Notes: generated by a model from the sequence alone, not told the origin. A stretch of DNA of 64,000 nt from Blepharisma stoltei (GCA_914767885.1 CAJZBQ010000013.1:1054001-1118000), one strand, 5' to 3'. Shown: positions 14,322 to 25,858, numbered from the stretch's first letter. Numbers and translations are program-made.

Positions 14322-14786
14322 TATAAATATTCATACAACTTACTTACTTAATTATTAATACACGCTTAACGTCCAATACCACATTTCCTGCACGGGTATC
14401 CGTCCTGCTTCTGGGTTTCCCCGCTCCACCAAAATGTCGTGCACCACCTGGCTTCAAGGCTGAATGGTCCCATCGGCTTCAGCGTTCGGATTTCGACGGC
14501 CGTCCTTCCGGCTCTCTGGCAAAACCAACTTGGGTCCGTCAGGCACCCTAAAGGTCCCAGTCTCCACCGCCTGGGGTTGGTGGCATCCTTCCAGAAAATT
14601 CAATTTCCCTAAGGGACAGGAGTCCTGCGTCGCGCACCACAGGCACTTGAAGCCCTGTCATCGCCAGGATAAATTCGCTATGAAAGCCAAACCTCATAAT
14701 CAAAAAATTGAGGAAGAGAATTTTCGGTCGGGAGACCAGAAAATTCGACTGACACCATTTTTTTTGATTATAAATATTCATAAAAC
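14322..14786 (+). mobile_element. SINE-like retroposon with ~18-bp target duplication
   Basis: TATAAATATTCATACAAC at 14322 and TATAAATATTCATAAAAC at 14769 (one mismatch) flank 429 bp of GC-rich DNA that ends CACCATTTTTTTTGAT. GC content is far above the flanks and there is no convincing ORF. Confidence 0.75.
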
Positions 14787-14849
14787 AATTTTATATAGAA
14801 AAATCCATATAATAATTTTATTTTATTAAATATTTATCTTATTTCTCAT

Positions 14850-15257
14850 ATGAGATTTTTTGAAACTTCAATTAAAGATGAAAAACCCTCAATCAAGAGA
14901 AAGAAAAAACCCAAATTGTCAAATACTACCACTAAATCCTCAACTTCTACTGATTTAATCTCTCAAGAGAAAGATCAAGACCAACTGTCTGAAGTAAGAA
15001 GATCAGCCCGCATAAAAGAAATAAGACCAGAAAAAAGACTTAAATATACAGACTATGTGCTCAGCTCTGGAGAAGAAGATGAATCTGAACCAGAAAACGA
15101 GTCTGAAGAAATAATTGAAGCTGGAGATGGCACAAAATTCAGAGTGCTTTCAGTTGACAGCACAGATTTCGTGGAATGTCTTCACTGCTATAAAGTTATT
15201 CAAGAAAAGTCTATACAAGCTCATTTAAAATCAAGGGTTCATACGTCCAAAAAATAA
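14850..15257 (+). CDS. Single C2H2-type zinc finger protein, 135 aa
   Basis: ATG 14850, TAA 15255-15257. Lys-rich N terminus (IKRKKKPK, a likely nuclear signal), RRSARIKEIRPEKR (~res 50-63), an acidic stretch, and a C-terminal finger CLHCYKVIQEKSIQAHLKSRVH (split here as C-x2-C-x12-H-x5-H). Likely a nucleic-acid-associated nuclear protein; orthology unknown. Confidence 0.65.
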   Translation: MRFFETSIKDEKPSIKRKKKPKLSNTTTKSSTSTDLISQEKDQDQLSEVRRSARIKEIRPEKRLKYTDYVLSSGEEDESEPENESEEIIEAGDGTKFRVLSVDSTDFVECLHCYKVIQEKSIQAHLKSRVHTSKK

Positions 15258-15502
15258 TTAATATGAATATCCATTAAACTGTCTTAATTTCTCTATAAGA
15301 GCCATATTGATTCAATTTTTATTTTTCAAATTTTTGATTCTACTAATACTTTTTCTTACTATAAAGGATATTTTTTTATATTTTATATAAATTTTAGGCA
15401 AAAATTATAAAAATCACTATAAAGCCTTATCTAGCCCTAATTCTCCTAATTCCTTTATAATTTAAAATTTTCTTCCTTTTCATTACAATTTAACTTCATA
15501 TT

Positions 15503-16645
15503 ATGGCTGAAAAATCAAACAGAAGATCTAACAAAAGCGCAATTCACAACGTCTCCGCTGCCACAGTTCGACGCAGAGTGGGCGATCTCAGCAACTCTTT
15601 GCAACGAATGAGCATCGAAGAACGCAAAGACAAAACTGGAAACTTCACCTACAACCCAGATCGCGTAATTGGCAATGGCAGCTTTGGTGTCGTTTACCAA
15701 GCCACAATTGCAGAAACAGGCGAAACAGTTGCTATTAAAAAGGTTTTCCAAGACCGCCGATATAAGAATAGAGAGCTTCAAATAATGAAAGAGCTGAGAC
15801 ATCCGAATATGATTGGGATGAGGCATGCTTTCTATACTTCAGAAAACAAGCCTGATGAGCTTTATTTGAATATTGTTATGGATTATATTCCTGAGACTGT
15901 TTATAGTGTGATTAAACATTATAAAAGAAATAAGCTGTCAGTCCCTATGCTACTGGTTAAACTTTATAGCTATCAGATGATGAGGGCACTGGCTTATATT
16001 CATCAATTAGGGATTTGCCATAGGGACATTAAGCCACAAAATGTACTGGTAAACCCTAATACACATGTTTTAAAAATTTGTGATTTTGGGTCCGCGAAAA
16101 AATTAGTTAAAGGAGAACCAAATGTAAGTTATATTTGCTCTAGATATTATAGAGCTCCTGAACTTATTTTTGGGTCAACTGATTACTCTGGGACTATTGA
16201 CGTGTGAAGCACCGGTTGTGTGATTGCAGAAATGCTGCTAGGGCAGCCTATATTTCCAGGGGAAAGTGGTGTTGATCAGCTTGTCGAAATTATCAAAATC
16301 CTAGGAACCCCAACTCGTGAACAAATTTTAGATATGAATCCAAACTATACTGAATTCAGGTTCCCACAAATCAAGCAGCATCCATGAAATAGGGTTTTTA
16401 AAGCAAGAACTCCTCCAGATGCAATTGATTTCATTGCAGGTTTGCTAGTTTACTCTCCCCAACTTCGTCCAACCCCTATGCAAGCTTTGTTACATCCTTT
16501 TTTTGATGAACTTAGAGAAAGGTCTACTAGTCTTCCTAACGGAGAAAGCCTGCCTGATTTATTTAACTTTACCCAAGAAGAAATCGATTCTACCACATTT
16601 GACATCATACAAAGACTTATCCCATCATGGTACTCATCTAGGTAA
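15503..16645 (+). CDS. GSK3: Glycogen synthase kinase 3 (shaggy-type), 380 aa
   Basis: CMGC Ser/Thr kinase. Motifs: Gly loop [17 protein letters not shown], catalytic [17 protein letters not shown], and the activation-loop tyrosine in [17 protein letters not shown], all typical of GSK3. TGA at 16205 falls in DVWSTGCV and a second TGA in HPWNR, both invariant Trp positions, which is decisive for the genetic code. The N terminus is Arg/Ser-rich. No intron, no IES. A clean reference gene for the window. Confidence 0.96.
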
Positions 16646-16759
16646 ATATGCTAAATAATTTAATATATTATATCCTTTTTTCCATTAAATTTGGATTTAA
16701 TTGATTTTCAAGCTATTTTTTGCTAATATATGAGAAAAATTATAATCAGTTAAAGGAAA

Positions 16760-17065
16760 ATGGATGCAAATAAAATCCACTTCTTTTATAGAAATCCTGC
16801 ACCAAATTTAATGACCCCGAAAAGATTTCATAGCACTGTTGGAGCTCCTTTAAGAAATCAAGCAAGAATGCTGAGGCAGATTGATTTAAATAACACTTTT
16901 AGGTTTTTGAAAACTGATGGAAATCCAATAGCGAAGACTGATAAGTTTTTTCCAGATATTAGGAAAAGCCCATTGAGATTGGGGAGAAATCTAATTAAAA
17001 CAAAAGCGCTTAAGATGATGCAGAAACATGATGGCAGAAAAACAGAAAGAAATACGTCAGTGTAA
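16760..17065 (+). CDS. Small basic hypothetical protein, 101 aa
   Basis: ATG 16760, TAA 17063-17065, 115 bp after GSK3 on the same strand. Basic, Asn/Arg/Lys-rich (PKRFHSTVGAPLRNQ, KALKMMQKHDGRK). Codon use resembles the neighbours. No domain recognised. Confidence 0.55.
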   Translation: MDANKIHFFYRNPAPNLMTPKRFHSTVGAPLRNQARMLRQIDLNNTFRFLKTDGNPIAKTDKFFPDIRKSPLRLGRNLIKTKALKMMQKHDGRKTERNTSV

Positions 17066-17365
17066 TTAATGAAGGATGAAGTTAATTTTTAAGGGCTTGA
17101 AAAATAATAAAATAGAGTAATAATAGATATAGAAGGGTGTTAAATAAGATCGAGATAGATCATTTCTCATAATTAATTTTTTTAATAAATTCGATTCTTG
17201 CTATTTAGCAATAAAATGGATACAAGATTAAGCTCATGTATTTTTGAACTTATTGAAGTAGGTATCTAGTCTCTTATATATCTGTATAATTTAATAAGAA
17301 GAATGTTTAAATTCAAATATTTATAAACCGTTTTATATTTCATTTAGAGTGTTTAAATTACTAGC

Positions 17366-17597
17366 TACCCCAATCTTCTGTGATCGAACAAAACAATTGG
17401 AAAAATCCTTATTTTAGGTCAAAAACCACCTTTTTAAGTCAGCAACATAATTTTTTATAAAAAAAATATTTGATATATAAGTGATAATTATTTTGCCTAA
17501 TTCTGCTGAATTTTAAATAGTTTGCATTTTTTTAAACATAAATTTTAAAAAATTAAATTAATTTTGCTAAATTTTTTTGCTCGCTCATGAGAGGAGT
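17366..17597 (+). mobile_element. M1 MITE, degenerate
   Basis: Left TACCCCAATCTTCTGTGATCG, middle GATATATAAGTGATAATTA, right GCTCGCTCATGAGAGGAGT|TA. ~232 bp; 22 bp beyond the stop of the START gene. Confidence 0.7.
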
Positions 17598-17619
17598 TAA
17601 ATTAGAAATAAATTTATTG

Positions 17620-19508
17620 CTATAATCCTTTACTTTGATAAAAACTTTCAAGCACATCGCTTAAAAACTCATAAAAATCTCGATTTTCAGGCAAGCTCAT
17701 ATTTTCTTGCCATTGGCTCCCTTCAAACCTTGAAGCATATTTTTTTACTCTTTTTACCATTCCTTTTGCCAATTTTCTTGAAAAATAATTCAGTATCCTA
17801 TAAGGTAAATACTTCAATACAGGATCAAAGTTTGATACAAGTTTGATATATGTCCTATTTCTATTAATCGGCCTAATCACACACCCAAAAAAATTTACAA
17901 TCGCTCTCGTTACTTTTCCTTTAGGGGGCAGCTTTACTCCTTTAAATTCATCTTCTTTATCACAGGAATTTGAAACAATCATAATACATCCATCACTTTT
18001 TAATAAATCAGCTCCATATCCATATAAGCACGTTTCTCTTTTTGCAATTCCAGCCACATTATAATATTGCAAAATAACTTTTCTTGACCTTGCAATTTTT
18101 TTACTAACTCCCCCCCCTCCGTGAGTGAATAAAAAAATTTTGTTCACTCACAGAGGGGGTTAATTTTATTTTTTTAAAAACATTTATATATAAATTTTAT
18201 AAAAATATTTTTTTTTCGAAATTTAAAAAAAATCCTAATTCGCAAAAATTGGAAAGCAAATATTAATTTAATTTATAAATTTATGTTTTAAAAAGCAATA
18301 AAATTAAACAGAATTAGTTCTAGATTTCATTATACTAAGGTTGTTTTTTTGCAAAATGGGATCCATAGAGGATATAAATCAGTCTCATACATTAATGTCA
18401 ATAAGTTGAAGACAGGCAAGTCAAAAGTTGTTTCTGACATAATCGAGCATGTAGGAGTCCCTGGAAATAACTTGATATATTATTAAAATGGCGATATGTG
18501 GCAACCTGAACTCTTGGCGCAATAGTCCAGACCTTATGGTGATGGCGAACTGGGATGGACTTCAGGTTTCCTATGGTTGGAAATGGAGATGCTAAACAAC
18601 GTTCTTTGAATCCGAGGACTCATGGGGATTCCTCTACCGAGAAAACCAGGAGTCTTTTTCCTGTAGTTGTCAAAGAAGGCACTTCGGCGCCTGGCAGACT
18701 CAAAGGATCCTTGAAATCAAGCTACCAATCGCCCGTAGCAGATACGCAGAAATCCATGAACCGCCCACTCTAGATTGAAGGAGGACACAGAAGGTACCGG
18801 AAGTGGCCTCCACCTTTGGGGAAAGATTTTGGGCTTGAGCCCCGTTCGAGAAGTCTTTGATGACTGTGTCGCCAATATTTCTAACTCCTGATTTTAATAA
18901 CCTAACCCTGGGACTAACTTGTGGCTGATTTTTATAGCGCCATCATGGTCTGTAATTCATCCTTCAGTATCTTCTAGTTCCTTGTATATTTTTCGTATCG
19001 CATTATAGTCATTTTGGATTTCCAATAGTTTAGGAGAATTTCGCAAATCGATTTTTGATTCGTTTATCAGCTTATTTAGTTCAAAATAAGCACATTGTAT
19101 TCTATCTTCATAATATAAATTTAAGACGCTTTCAATAGTTGCTTTATTGCTGATTTCAGGCAAACTGTCGTCTTTCTCAAGCTCGATCTCAATTTCTGAT
19201 TGCAAAGTTTCGTCACATATGATGCTTTCATCTAAAACTTCACGTATTTGCATCAATTCAAGCTTTGGGGCTTGCGAAATCAAAATTAGTTTGTCATCTG
19301 GTGGAGGGTTTATTATATCTTTCCATTGAATCATCCATGGATCAAGCTGATCCAATATATCTTTAACTTTTTCTATGCCAATTTCATCTTCAAGCTCTTT
19401 TTCAGCATCAAGTAAAATCCTTTTAGCCTCTTTTTCTCTCCCATACCAATAATGGTTTATTCCTTCAGCAATTTGTGAAGCAAAGTGTCTAAGCAAAACA
19501 TCTCCCAT
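17620..19508 (-). CDS. START-like lipid-binding protein, ~399 aa, two IESs
   Basis: Minus strand, ATG 19508-19506 to TAA 17622-17620. N-terminal ~190 residues are helical (MGDVLLRHFASQIAEGINHY; ELEDEIGIEKVKDILDQL). The C-terminal part resembles a START/PCTP fold: YPLWIPFCKK, RSRKVILQYYNVAG, SCDKEDEFKG, KLVSNFDPVLKYLPYRILNYF. Expected to bind a lipid in a hydrophobic pocket. IES 18476-18934 and IES 18105-18335 are removed at TA; the first junction reads DHDGAIKLFPGT. At the second, the frame is one base short; an 8th base in the T7 run at 18343 would fix it. The start lies 35 bp after the SPAG6 stop on the same strand. Confidence 0.75.
18105..18335 (-). mobile_element. Half-length M1 MITE acting as IES (START gene)
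   Basis: Standard M1 left end (TAACTCCCCCCCCTCCGTGA) up to TTTCATTATAC|TA in the middle of the M1 consensus; the other half is absent. TA ends and position inside coding sequence make it an IES of 231 bp. Confidence 0.85.
18476..18934 (-). mobile_element. GC-rich SINE-like IES in the START gene, 459 bp
   Basis: Excision TA...TA joins GGCGC|TATCAAG (minus strand) to read GAIKLFPGTP. The insert is GC-rich, begins (plus) TATATTATTAAAATGGCG, the inverted CCATTTTA tail seen in related copies, and has no clear long target duplication. Confidence 0.8.
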
Positions 19509-19542
19509 TATTTTTAAATTAATATTGAAATTACTTAAACGT

Positions 19543-22026
19543 CTAAGATTCATTGAAGTCTTCAATTTTCTTTAACAAAGTTTCTGCATAGTTTGGAGAA
19601 TAATAGGAAACGATGTCTCGAGGATATAAATTATTGATCGCTTCTTTGTACTCTCTAAGCTTCGTCCCAGGAGGAGCATCAATTTCTTGTACCTTTTGTA
19701 GCCCACCGCTCTGCACAAATGTTTTTCTTGCTGCTATATCATGAGGTAGAGTTTTTGCGAACTGATTGATAACGTATTTCAATATATTAGGTGGAGCTAT
19801 TCTTATTTATAGCATAGAACTTTTGATATCATCTAAATAATCCTTAATTTTAACATATAAATGGATTTTTTTAAATAATTATCAATAGATATTCACTTCA
19901 AAAGATATAATTGTAATAACGGCTCCAAGGCAGGTAAATAAGTACACATCTGTACAATGCTCTTAAGGGCTCTTTTTGACTTTGTCTTCAAGTCTTCGCT
20001 GCTTTGTTCATCTATATAAGCTGCTAATAAACAATTAGGTACATCTAACTCTGCAAGCGCTCTTGCATGATCTGCACTATGTCTCCCAATCTGTCCTAAA
20101 GACCATGCAGATGCAGCTTTTATATGATCTTCCCCTTCATTTTTAAGAGCGTCTTTAAGTGGCGGAATTCCTTTAGAAACAATTACACCCATAGCTAAAC
20201 TTTCGTCAAAAGCACCGATATAGCCTAATGTCATAATTCCAGGCAGTCTTGGGTTTCCTTTGACTTCACTTATATAGTCTATTATAGTATGCATAAAATG
20301 GTGATGGCGTACGACCAGTCTCTTGTGTGAAGGTTACCCGTGTATATCGGGCATTGCTTTTGGAATCAGAAAAGGCCTAGGTGAATTGCTTGCTCAAACT
20401 GCTATTATTGTTTGCCCCGAATAGTGGAAGCAGTCAGGGATGACCTGAAAAAAGACTAATAGGCGGCTCCTCCAGTATAAGGACCCTTGAGTGGGGCGAT
20501 CAGATTAGAATAAGATGCAAAAGTTGGCCTAATAAGGATGAAGGACTGAGTTGGGGGTGCTCACTATGGTCTGCGGCAGCCACTACCGAGAAGCCAGGGT
20601 TTCGGTTTAGGCTCAGAGATACCAAAGGTGGAAGTCCACCCAATTCGCTTAGGCCACTACACAGCTCCTAACGGCGGGCTGTGCAGATATCACTCGTCGA
20701 AGTTGGGACTTTAAGGATGCAGCATAATCTAATCTAACTTAGTCTACTATAGCTGCAGCACCGCCTGCGTTTACTATTAATTTTGCTAAGGCAGGGTTGT
20801 GCTTCGCAATTTCTCTTATGCAGGTCGCAGCATTTTTACGGACATGGGTGTCGACGTCTTTAAGGCAATTGAGAATTCGTGGGAAAATTTCGGCCTCTAC
20901 AACGGATTCTGCAAGTTCTGGAGTATGCTTAGCTATTTGTGCTAAACAAGAGCATACTTGGCGTTTAAGCTGAGAGTCGGGATGGTTGATGTATTGGGAC
21001 AAATGTGGAACTGCCATAGCGTCAACTATTTTTTGAGCTAAATCGCTAGAGTGACGGGCTATATCACTCAAAGCACTTGCAGCAATTCTCCTAACTAACT
21101 CCCCCCCCCCCTCCGTGAGCGAACAAAACCATTAGAAAAAATCGCCATTTTTTGACCAAAAACCCACCCTCCGTGAGTGAACAAAAATTTTTTTAATAGA
21201 AAAAATTTTAATGGAAAAAAAATTTTGATATATAAGTGATAATTAGTATAATGAAATCTAGAGCTAATTCTGTTTAATTTTAAACAAATTGCGTTTTAAA
21301 ACATAAATTTTGCAAATTAAATTAATATTTGCTTCCCAATTTTTGCAAATTAGGATTTTTTTTAAATTTCGAAAAAAATATTTTTTATAAAATTTATATA
21401 TAAATTTTTTTTAAAAAAAAAATTAACCCCCCTCCGTGAGCGAACAAAATTTTTTTGTTCGCTCACGGGGGGGGGGGAGTAAGAGAAAGCTCTGGCTCCT
21501 GCACACAAAGCACTAAAAGACGTACAGCGTCTCCTTCAACAACACGACTTGCTAATTGGCCGTTATGTCTAGCTATATACCCAAGCGCCCAGGCAGCGCT
21601 TTCTTTTACTCCTGGGTCAAACTCCTCTAGACATGTAACAAGTGCTTCAAGCCCTCCACTATCAGCTATTGCCTGCGCTAGCTCTGCTGAATGTTTTGCG
21701 ACTGCTCTCAGCACAAATGCTGCAGCTTTCTTGTAAAATCGGTTTTGCTCTGCTAAAGATAGCACTAATTGAGGCAAAATCCCATGTGCCACCACCTGTT
21801 CAGCGAGGTCATCTGAATAATTGGCTAATCTCCCAAGGGCTAAGGCTGCTGATTGTTGTATGCTTGGCACATTGTCTAATAGCAAAGGCCTCAACAATGC
21901 CATCACACCAGCGCTTTGTAAAGCATCAATATTCTGTGGCCGTGTCGCCAGCTCTGCAACTGTTTGAACAAATGTGACTCGAGCTTTTTGGTATTCTTCA
22001 AAAGGCTGAAGGACTGCTCTGCTCAT
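19543..22026 (-). CDS. SPAG6: SPAG6/PF16 armadillo-repeat central-pair protein, 506 aa, three IESs
   Basis: Structural protein of the axonemal central apparatus (C1 microtubule), required for motility. The N terminus MSRAVLQPFEEYQKARVTFVQ and the following armadillo repeats match SPAG6/PF16 along the whole length (LATRPQNIDALQSAGV; YIARHNGQLA; DIARHSSDLAQ; YYSPNYAETLLKKI at the C terminus). Reconstruction removes IESs of 388, 465 and 110 bp, giving exactly 507 codons including TAG 19543. Known SPAG6 proteins are ~509 aa, a strong check on the boundaries. Divergent to the 129-aa ORF at 22137, with 110 bp between starts, a likely shared promoter region. Confidence 0.96.
19798..19907 (-). other. 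IES in SPAG6, 110 bp
   Basis: Excision gives EPLLQLAPPNILKYV; family members have ...EPxLxxAPPNILKxV. Confidence 0.9.
20275..20752 (-). mobile_element. SINE-like retroposon acting as IES in SPAG6
   Basis: Direct repeat TAGTCTATTATAG (20275) / TAGTCTACTATAG (20740) flanks GC-rich DNA that starts (plus) TATGCATAAAATGGTGATGG and ends ...ATAATCTAATCTAACT. Eliminating 20275-20739 restores GAAAIVDYISEVKGN. The retroposition target duplication itself begins with TA, so the IES border coincides with it. Confidence 0.88.
21092..21479 (+). mobile_element. M1 MITE acting as IES in SPAG6, 388 bp, best-preserved copy
   Basis: Full M1 layout: two tandem direct copies of CTCCGTGAG(C/T)GAAC at the left, centre TATAATGAAATCTAGAGCTA, foldback hairpin at the right (GAGCGAACAAAATTTTTTTG). 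Excision gives EPELSLRRIAASALSDI. Confidence 0.93.
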
Positions 22027-22136
22027 TTTGAAATTAAATAATAAGTTTTCAGATAAAAAACTTAAGAAATTTAGGAAAAATAATCTGATTTTTAGTGAAT
22101 TTATGCAGAAAATTTGAAATTAAAAATTGTTAATTA

Positions 22137-22526
22137 ATGAAGCAGCTTGATTGTAAATATCGTGCAAAAACACCAGAAATTCAGAGGGCGACTGTGCAGC
22201 TTATAAACTCTAACCATTATCCTGTCAAACTTCCACAGTTATCAATAACTTCGACACAGCCTTGAAGCACCTATAGAAATACACTGGAAAAGTTGAGGAC
22301 TTTTACTGAGGAATTTCAAGAAGCCAAAGATAACAGAATTATTATCCGGCCCCAGAAAAGGAAACTGGCAAAAATCAGCCCTGATTATAAGAAAGAAGAT
22401 CCCTATTGAAGATATTTACTAACAACCAGATCTGTCAATGAAGAGCATAATGAGTTTGAGGAGATTTATAAAAGAGTGGAGGTTGATAACTGGAGGCTAA
22501 TGAAATTGAAGATTGTGAGACAATAA
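22137..22526 (+). CDS. Hypothetical protein, 129 aa
   Basis: ATG 22137 to TAA 22524-22526, open only if TGA is Trp (twice: STQPW, DPYW). Basic-acidic mixed helical protein (LEKLRTFTEEFQEAKDN; RRxxLTTRSVNEEHNEFEEIYKRVE). Divergently transcribed from SPAG6; a coiled-coil axonemal role is conceivable from its neighbour but is inference. No IES. Confidence 0.65.
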
Positions 22527-23045
22527 TTCAAAGTAATTTTTGCAATTATATGAGGATTAATATAGAAATATTAGTTAAAAATTTTAAGGTTAATTAGAAA
22601 AAATTGATTAAAGAATGAGCAAGTAAATTTCCTGTGGGTAAATAAGATAATTATGAAAATTAAAAGCAATCTTTTGTTAGTTTTAGCTCAGATTTAGGAG
22701 GGATAACTATGGCTTCTCTATTTTATGAATTCTGATACCGATCAAAATTCTTATAATATTGAAATAATCTTGCAATAATCCATTTATAACTGCTATAACT
22801 TTATTATATAACATAATTTTTTCCGAATTTTAAACTGAATCTATTGAAACTGCATATTAGAGGATAGCAATTCCTTATACTTTTAAATCTATCCTCTCTT
22901 AGATTTCATTAAGTATAATTTAAATCTACCATTTATCAAATGATTTTATCATTATTTTATATGGATTATTTCATAATTACTTGAGATCGTTTGCCTTCTC
23001 AATCTTATCAGATTTATATCGAATGTTTATATTGTTTTACTGATA
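22527..23045. other. Intergenic, nothing recognised
   Basis: About 520 bp AT-rich; no frame, repeat or RNA signature that can be supported. Confidence 0.5.
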
Positions 23046-23338
23046 ATAGAAAAAATTTTAATGGAAAAAAATTTTGATATATAAGTGATAATTAGTATAA
23101 TGAAATCTAGAGCTAATTCTGTTTAATTTTAAACAAATTGCGTTTTAAAACATAAATTTTGCAAATTAAATTAATATTTGCTTCCCAATTTTTGCAAATT
23201 AGGATTTTTTTTAAATTTCGAAAAAAATATTTTTTATAAAATTTATATATAAATTGTTTTTAAAAAAAAAAAAAATTAACCCCCCTCCGTGAGCGAACAA
23301 AATTGTTTTGTTCGCTCACGGAGGGGGGGGGGGGAGTG
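23046..23338 (+). mobile_element. M1 MITE, 5'-truncated
   Basis: Begins inside the consensus (AATAGAAAAAATTTTAATGG) and runs to the intact foldback right end GTTCGCTCACGGAGGGG. Flanked by TGATAATA on both sides, so it may have inserted as a truncated unit. Confidence 0.75.
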
Positions 23339-23560
23339 ATAATATTTTTTCATTTTTCTAATATATAATAGGAATCACTTATGATTTTTATATTTCTAAA
23401 AATTCTGAACGATTTTTGTCAGTTTTCTTATTTCTGTCTTGTATTTTTTTAATAATTTTTCAAGATTTTTTTGTGGAATAATAATATAAAATGTCTCTCG
23501 ATAAGTAATTCATTTTTTATCTAAATAATTTTGAACTTTTCTATTACTTTCACTATCAGA

Positions 23561-25085
23561 ATGTGTGAACCATATAACAGAAAGAGGGCATTGAAAGCAA
23601 GGGAAAATCCTGCTGATAGCGAGCCTTATAAAAGATTTAAGCGCTCTTCTATGGACGAAGAATGTATATATGATACTACTATCAGCAAGAAATCTGATAA
23701 AAGAATGGGCGCGGACAGAAAACTTATTAGCCAATATGAGGAAGTATATCTTGAGTTCATCAGCTCAAGAATTTCTCAAAAATCGCTGACTCTTATAAGA
23801 AGAATCGTGCATTCGAAAGAAATCCCAAGCGAAATCAGAGGACAGCCATTATTCAAGTATATTTTGGATGTCTATGAAAAATTGTCACTCAGCGAAATTG
23901 AGGTAACTGTTTGAGCAATTTATTTACTCCCCCAGTGAGTAAACACAACATTGAAAAATTCTCATCTTCCATAAACGAGCAAAAAAATGTATTATTAAAA
24001 ATATAAAGAATTGTATATAAATTTAAGCTATAATTATTATAATGAATTCCCTAGCTAATCCTGTTAAATTTTAAACATAAATTTTATAAATTAATTTTTG
24101 CTTTTCGATTTTTGTGAATTGGATCTTTTAAATTTCTGACAAAAATATATAACTAACCCCTTCTTTAAACGAACAAAATTTTTTTGTTTGCTCATGAAGG
24201 AGAGTTAGATAGGTTCGTTTGAAATGACAAAGAGCTTCCCCTTCGTCTGCTTTTAATAATTTCAGCCTATGCTGCAAAATCCTACCTTAGCGATACTAAA
24301 ATTTTCTACGAGTATATATCCTCAAAAATCCAATATCTATAAAAATTGGGTAATCAAGAATTACTGAAACTTTGAAGTCAGCGGAAAAGAATTGAATATA
24401 AAATACACGAGTTTAAGCGAGTCTGTTCTTTCTTGTAAAGAATTCAAAATAATTGAGTATTGTCTTTTAGATTAATTAACAATTATTTTTTAAATGTTTT
24501 TAATAATTTAAAAATTTTTATAATAAAATATATATAATGTATTGGTAATATTTTTATTTTGCTTATTTATGGTAAATTGATTTTAAAATGTCAAAAAAAA
24601 TTTGGCATGTCATTATATATAAAACTGAGTCTATGGTATGTTAAAATTTTTTTGACATTTTAAAATCAATCTACCATAAATAAGCAAAATGAAATTTATG
24701 CAAGGGATTATACAATTATTATGTCGATGAAATTTTACAATCATGCCCTCCTTATCGCCAAGACCTAAAAGAATTAAGTTCTGGATGTGAAGAAGACTGG
24801 GATCTTCTTGATTTTGATTTAGATTCATGCTCTACTAAAGCTTCAAACTCTTTTTCTGAAAGTGTAAGGAGTGAAATCGAGGCTAGAAATTCATATTTCA
24901 GCTTTATTAATCAGTTTCCAAATTATTACAATTTTGGATATCCTCATATAGTAAATAGTTTGTATATGTTTTATCCGAATGAGGCTTTTTCTTATGAGAT
25001 GGAAAATTCTGGACATATTCAAGTGCCGCAGCAGATTTTTAGACCTGTCCCAGTTAGATGTGTCTTTTCTGAAAGGACTGCCTAA
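23561..25085 (+). CDS. Cyclin-like protein, ~329 aa, two IESs
   Basis: ATG 23561, TAA 25083-25085. The cyclin-box N-lobe is visible after IES removal: WAIYLDRFVWNDKELPLRLLL...SAYAAKSYLSDTKIF (~res 120-170), then SESVLSCKEFKIIEYCLLYNYYVDEILQSCPP. C-terminal Ser/Asn/Tyr-rich tail. Expected to bind a cyclin-dependent kinase. M1 IES 23925-24205 and palindromic IES 24468-24708 restore the frame. One discrepancy remains at about 24336-24348, where TAA sits in frame and the frame is off by one: deleting 13 nt between TA dinucleotides repairs both, but this is too short for a usual IES and not GT-AG, so an assembly error is possible. Cyclin class not assigned. Confidence 0.75.
23925..24205 (+). mobile_element. 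M1 MITE acting as IES in the cyclin gene, 281 bp
   Basis: Diverged M1 (CTCCCCCAGTGAGTAAACAC...GTTTGCTCATGAAGGAGAG). Excision reads WAIYLDRFVWND, a canonical cyclin-box start. Confidence 0.88.
24468..24708 (+). other. Palindromic IES in the cyclin gene, 241 bp
   Basis: Contains arms ATTTTGCTTATTTATGGT... (24557-) and the inverted ...ACCATAAATAAGCAAAAT (to ~24690) around a short loop. Excision joins CTTT|TATAC to read EYCLLYNYYVDEIL. Confidence 0.82.
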
Positions 25086-25118
25086 GGTCTCATTTAAAGT
25101 TAGATAACTTTATTCATT

Positions 25119-25582
25119 TAAATTATAAAGTTAGCTAAAAAGTTTTATACATAAGCGGGACCCCCCACTAGCCGGACAACCTTGACTCTAAGAAAGGTAG
25201 TCTATGCTGGGTGCATATACACAGAATGCAAATGGTGTAAGGCCCAGCCAAAAATTCCACCATCTTGAATTTTCCTGTGAAGCTCACCTAATATAAGGAT
25301 CAGCTACTAAAGTAAAAGCCACCCTCTGTCGGGTGCCCGGATAGTCCCGATAGATGAAGACTATGTGAGAGGCGAAACCTGTCTAGCCCACCTGACAGGG
25401 ACAGGAAAACCTTTAGGGGAGAGACAAGACTTTCCCTCTTATCAAGGCACCTCTAAAGCTGAAAGTCTACTTCAAAAGAGATAGAGGCCCTGCTCAGGAT
25501 GGGTCCTACCTGCTCTATAGGGAATGCGCCTTGAGATCGATTTCCATCACCACCACCACCATTTTATTTCTAAATTATAAAG
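25119..25582 (+). mobile_element. SINE-like retroposon (family 2) with 12-bp target duplication
   Basis: TAAATTATAAAG at 25119-25130 and 25571-25582. The 440-bp body shares phrases with 7987-8290 (GGGACAGGAAAACCTTTAGG, GGGTCCTACCTGCTCTA) and ends (CCA)n-TTTTATTTC. Confidence 0.8.
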
Positions 25583-25858
25583 AATGATTAATTATAATAA
25601 TATTATGCGTTTTTCATTGTTAAGATGGATTTGGCATATTTTAGAATATTTATAAGAATTTTCTATTAATAATATTCCTTTTTATATATAATAAAGGCTG
25701 TAAATTTAAATAATAACTGGAATATAAAAGATCACATGCATTATTGTAGCAAGAATACATCAAAATTTAAATTGTTATCAATAAATGAGCTAGACTATTT
25801 TAAGTTATCCTTTAAGAATTTTCACTAATCGCTTCCATATAAAATATAGGTAATTCCC

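Noticed and set aside
21455-21977. Plus-strand ORFs over SPAG6
   Set aside because: Antisense of a well-conserved SPAG6 frame.
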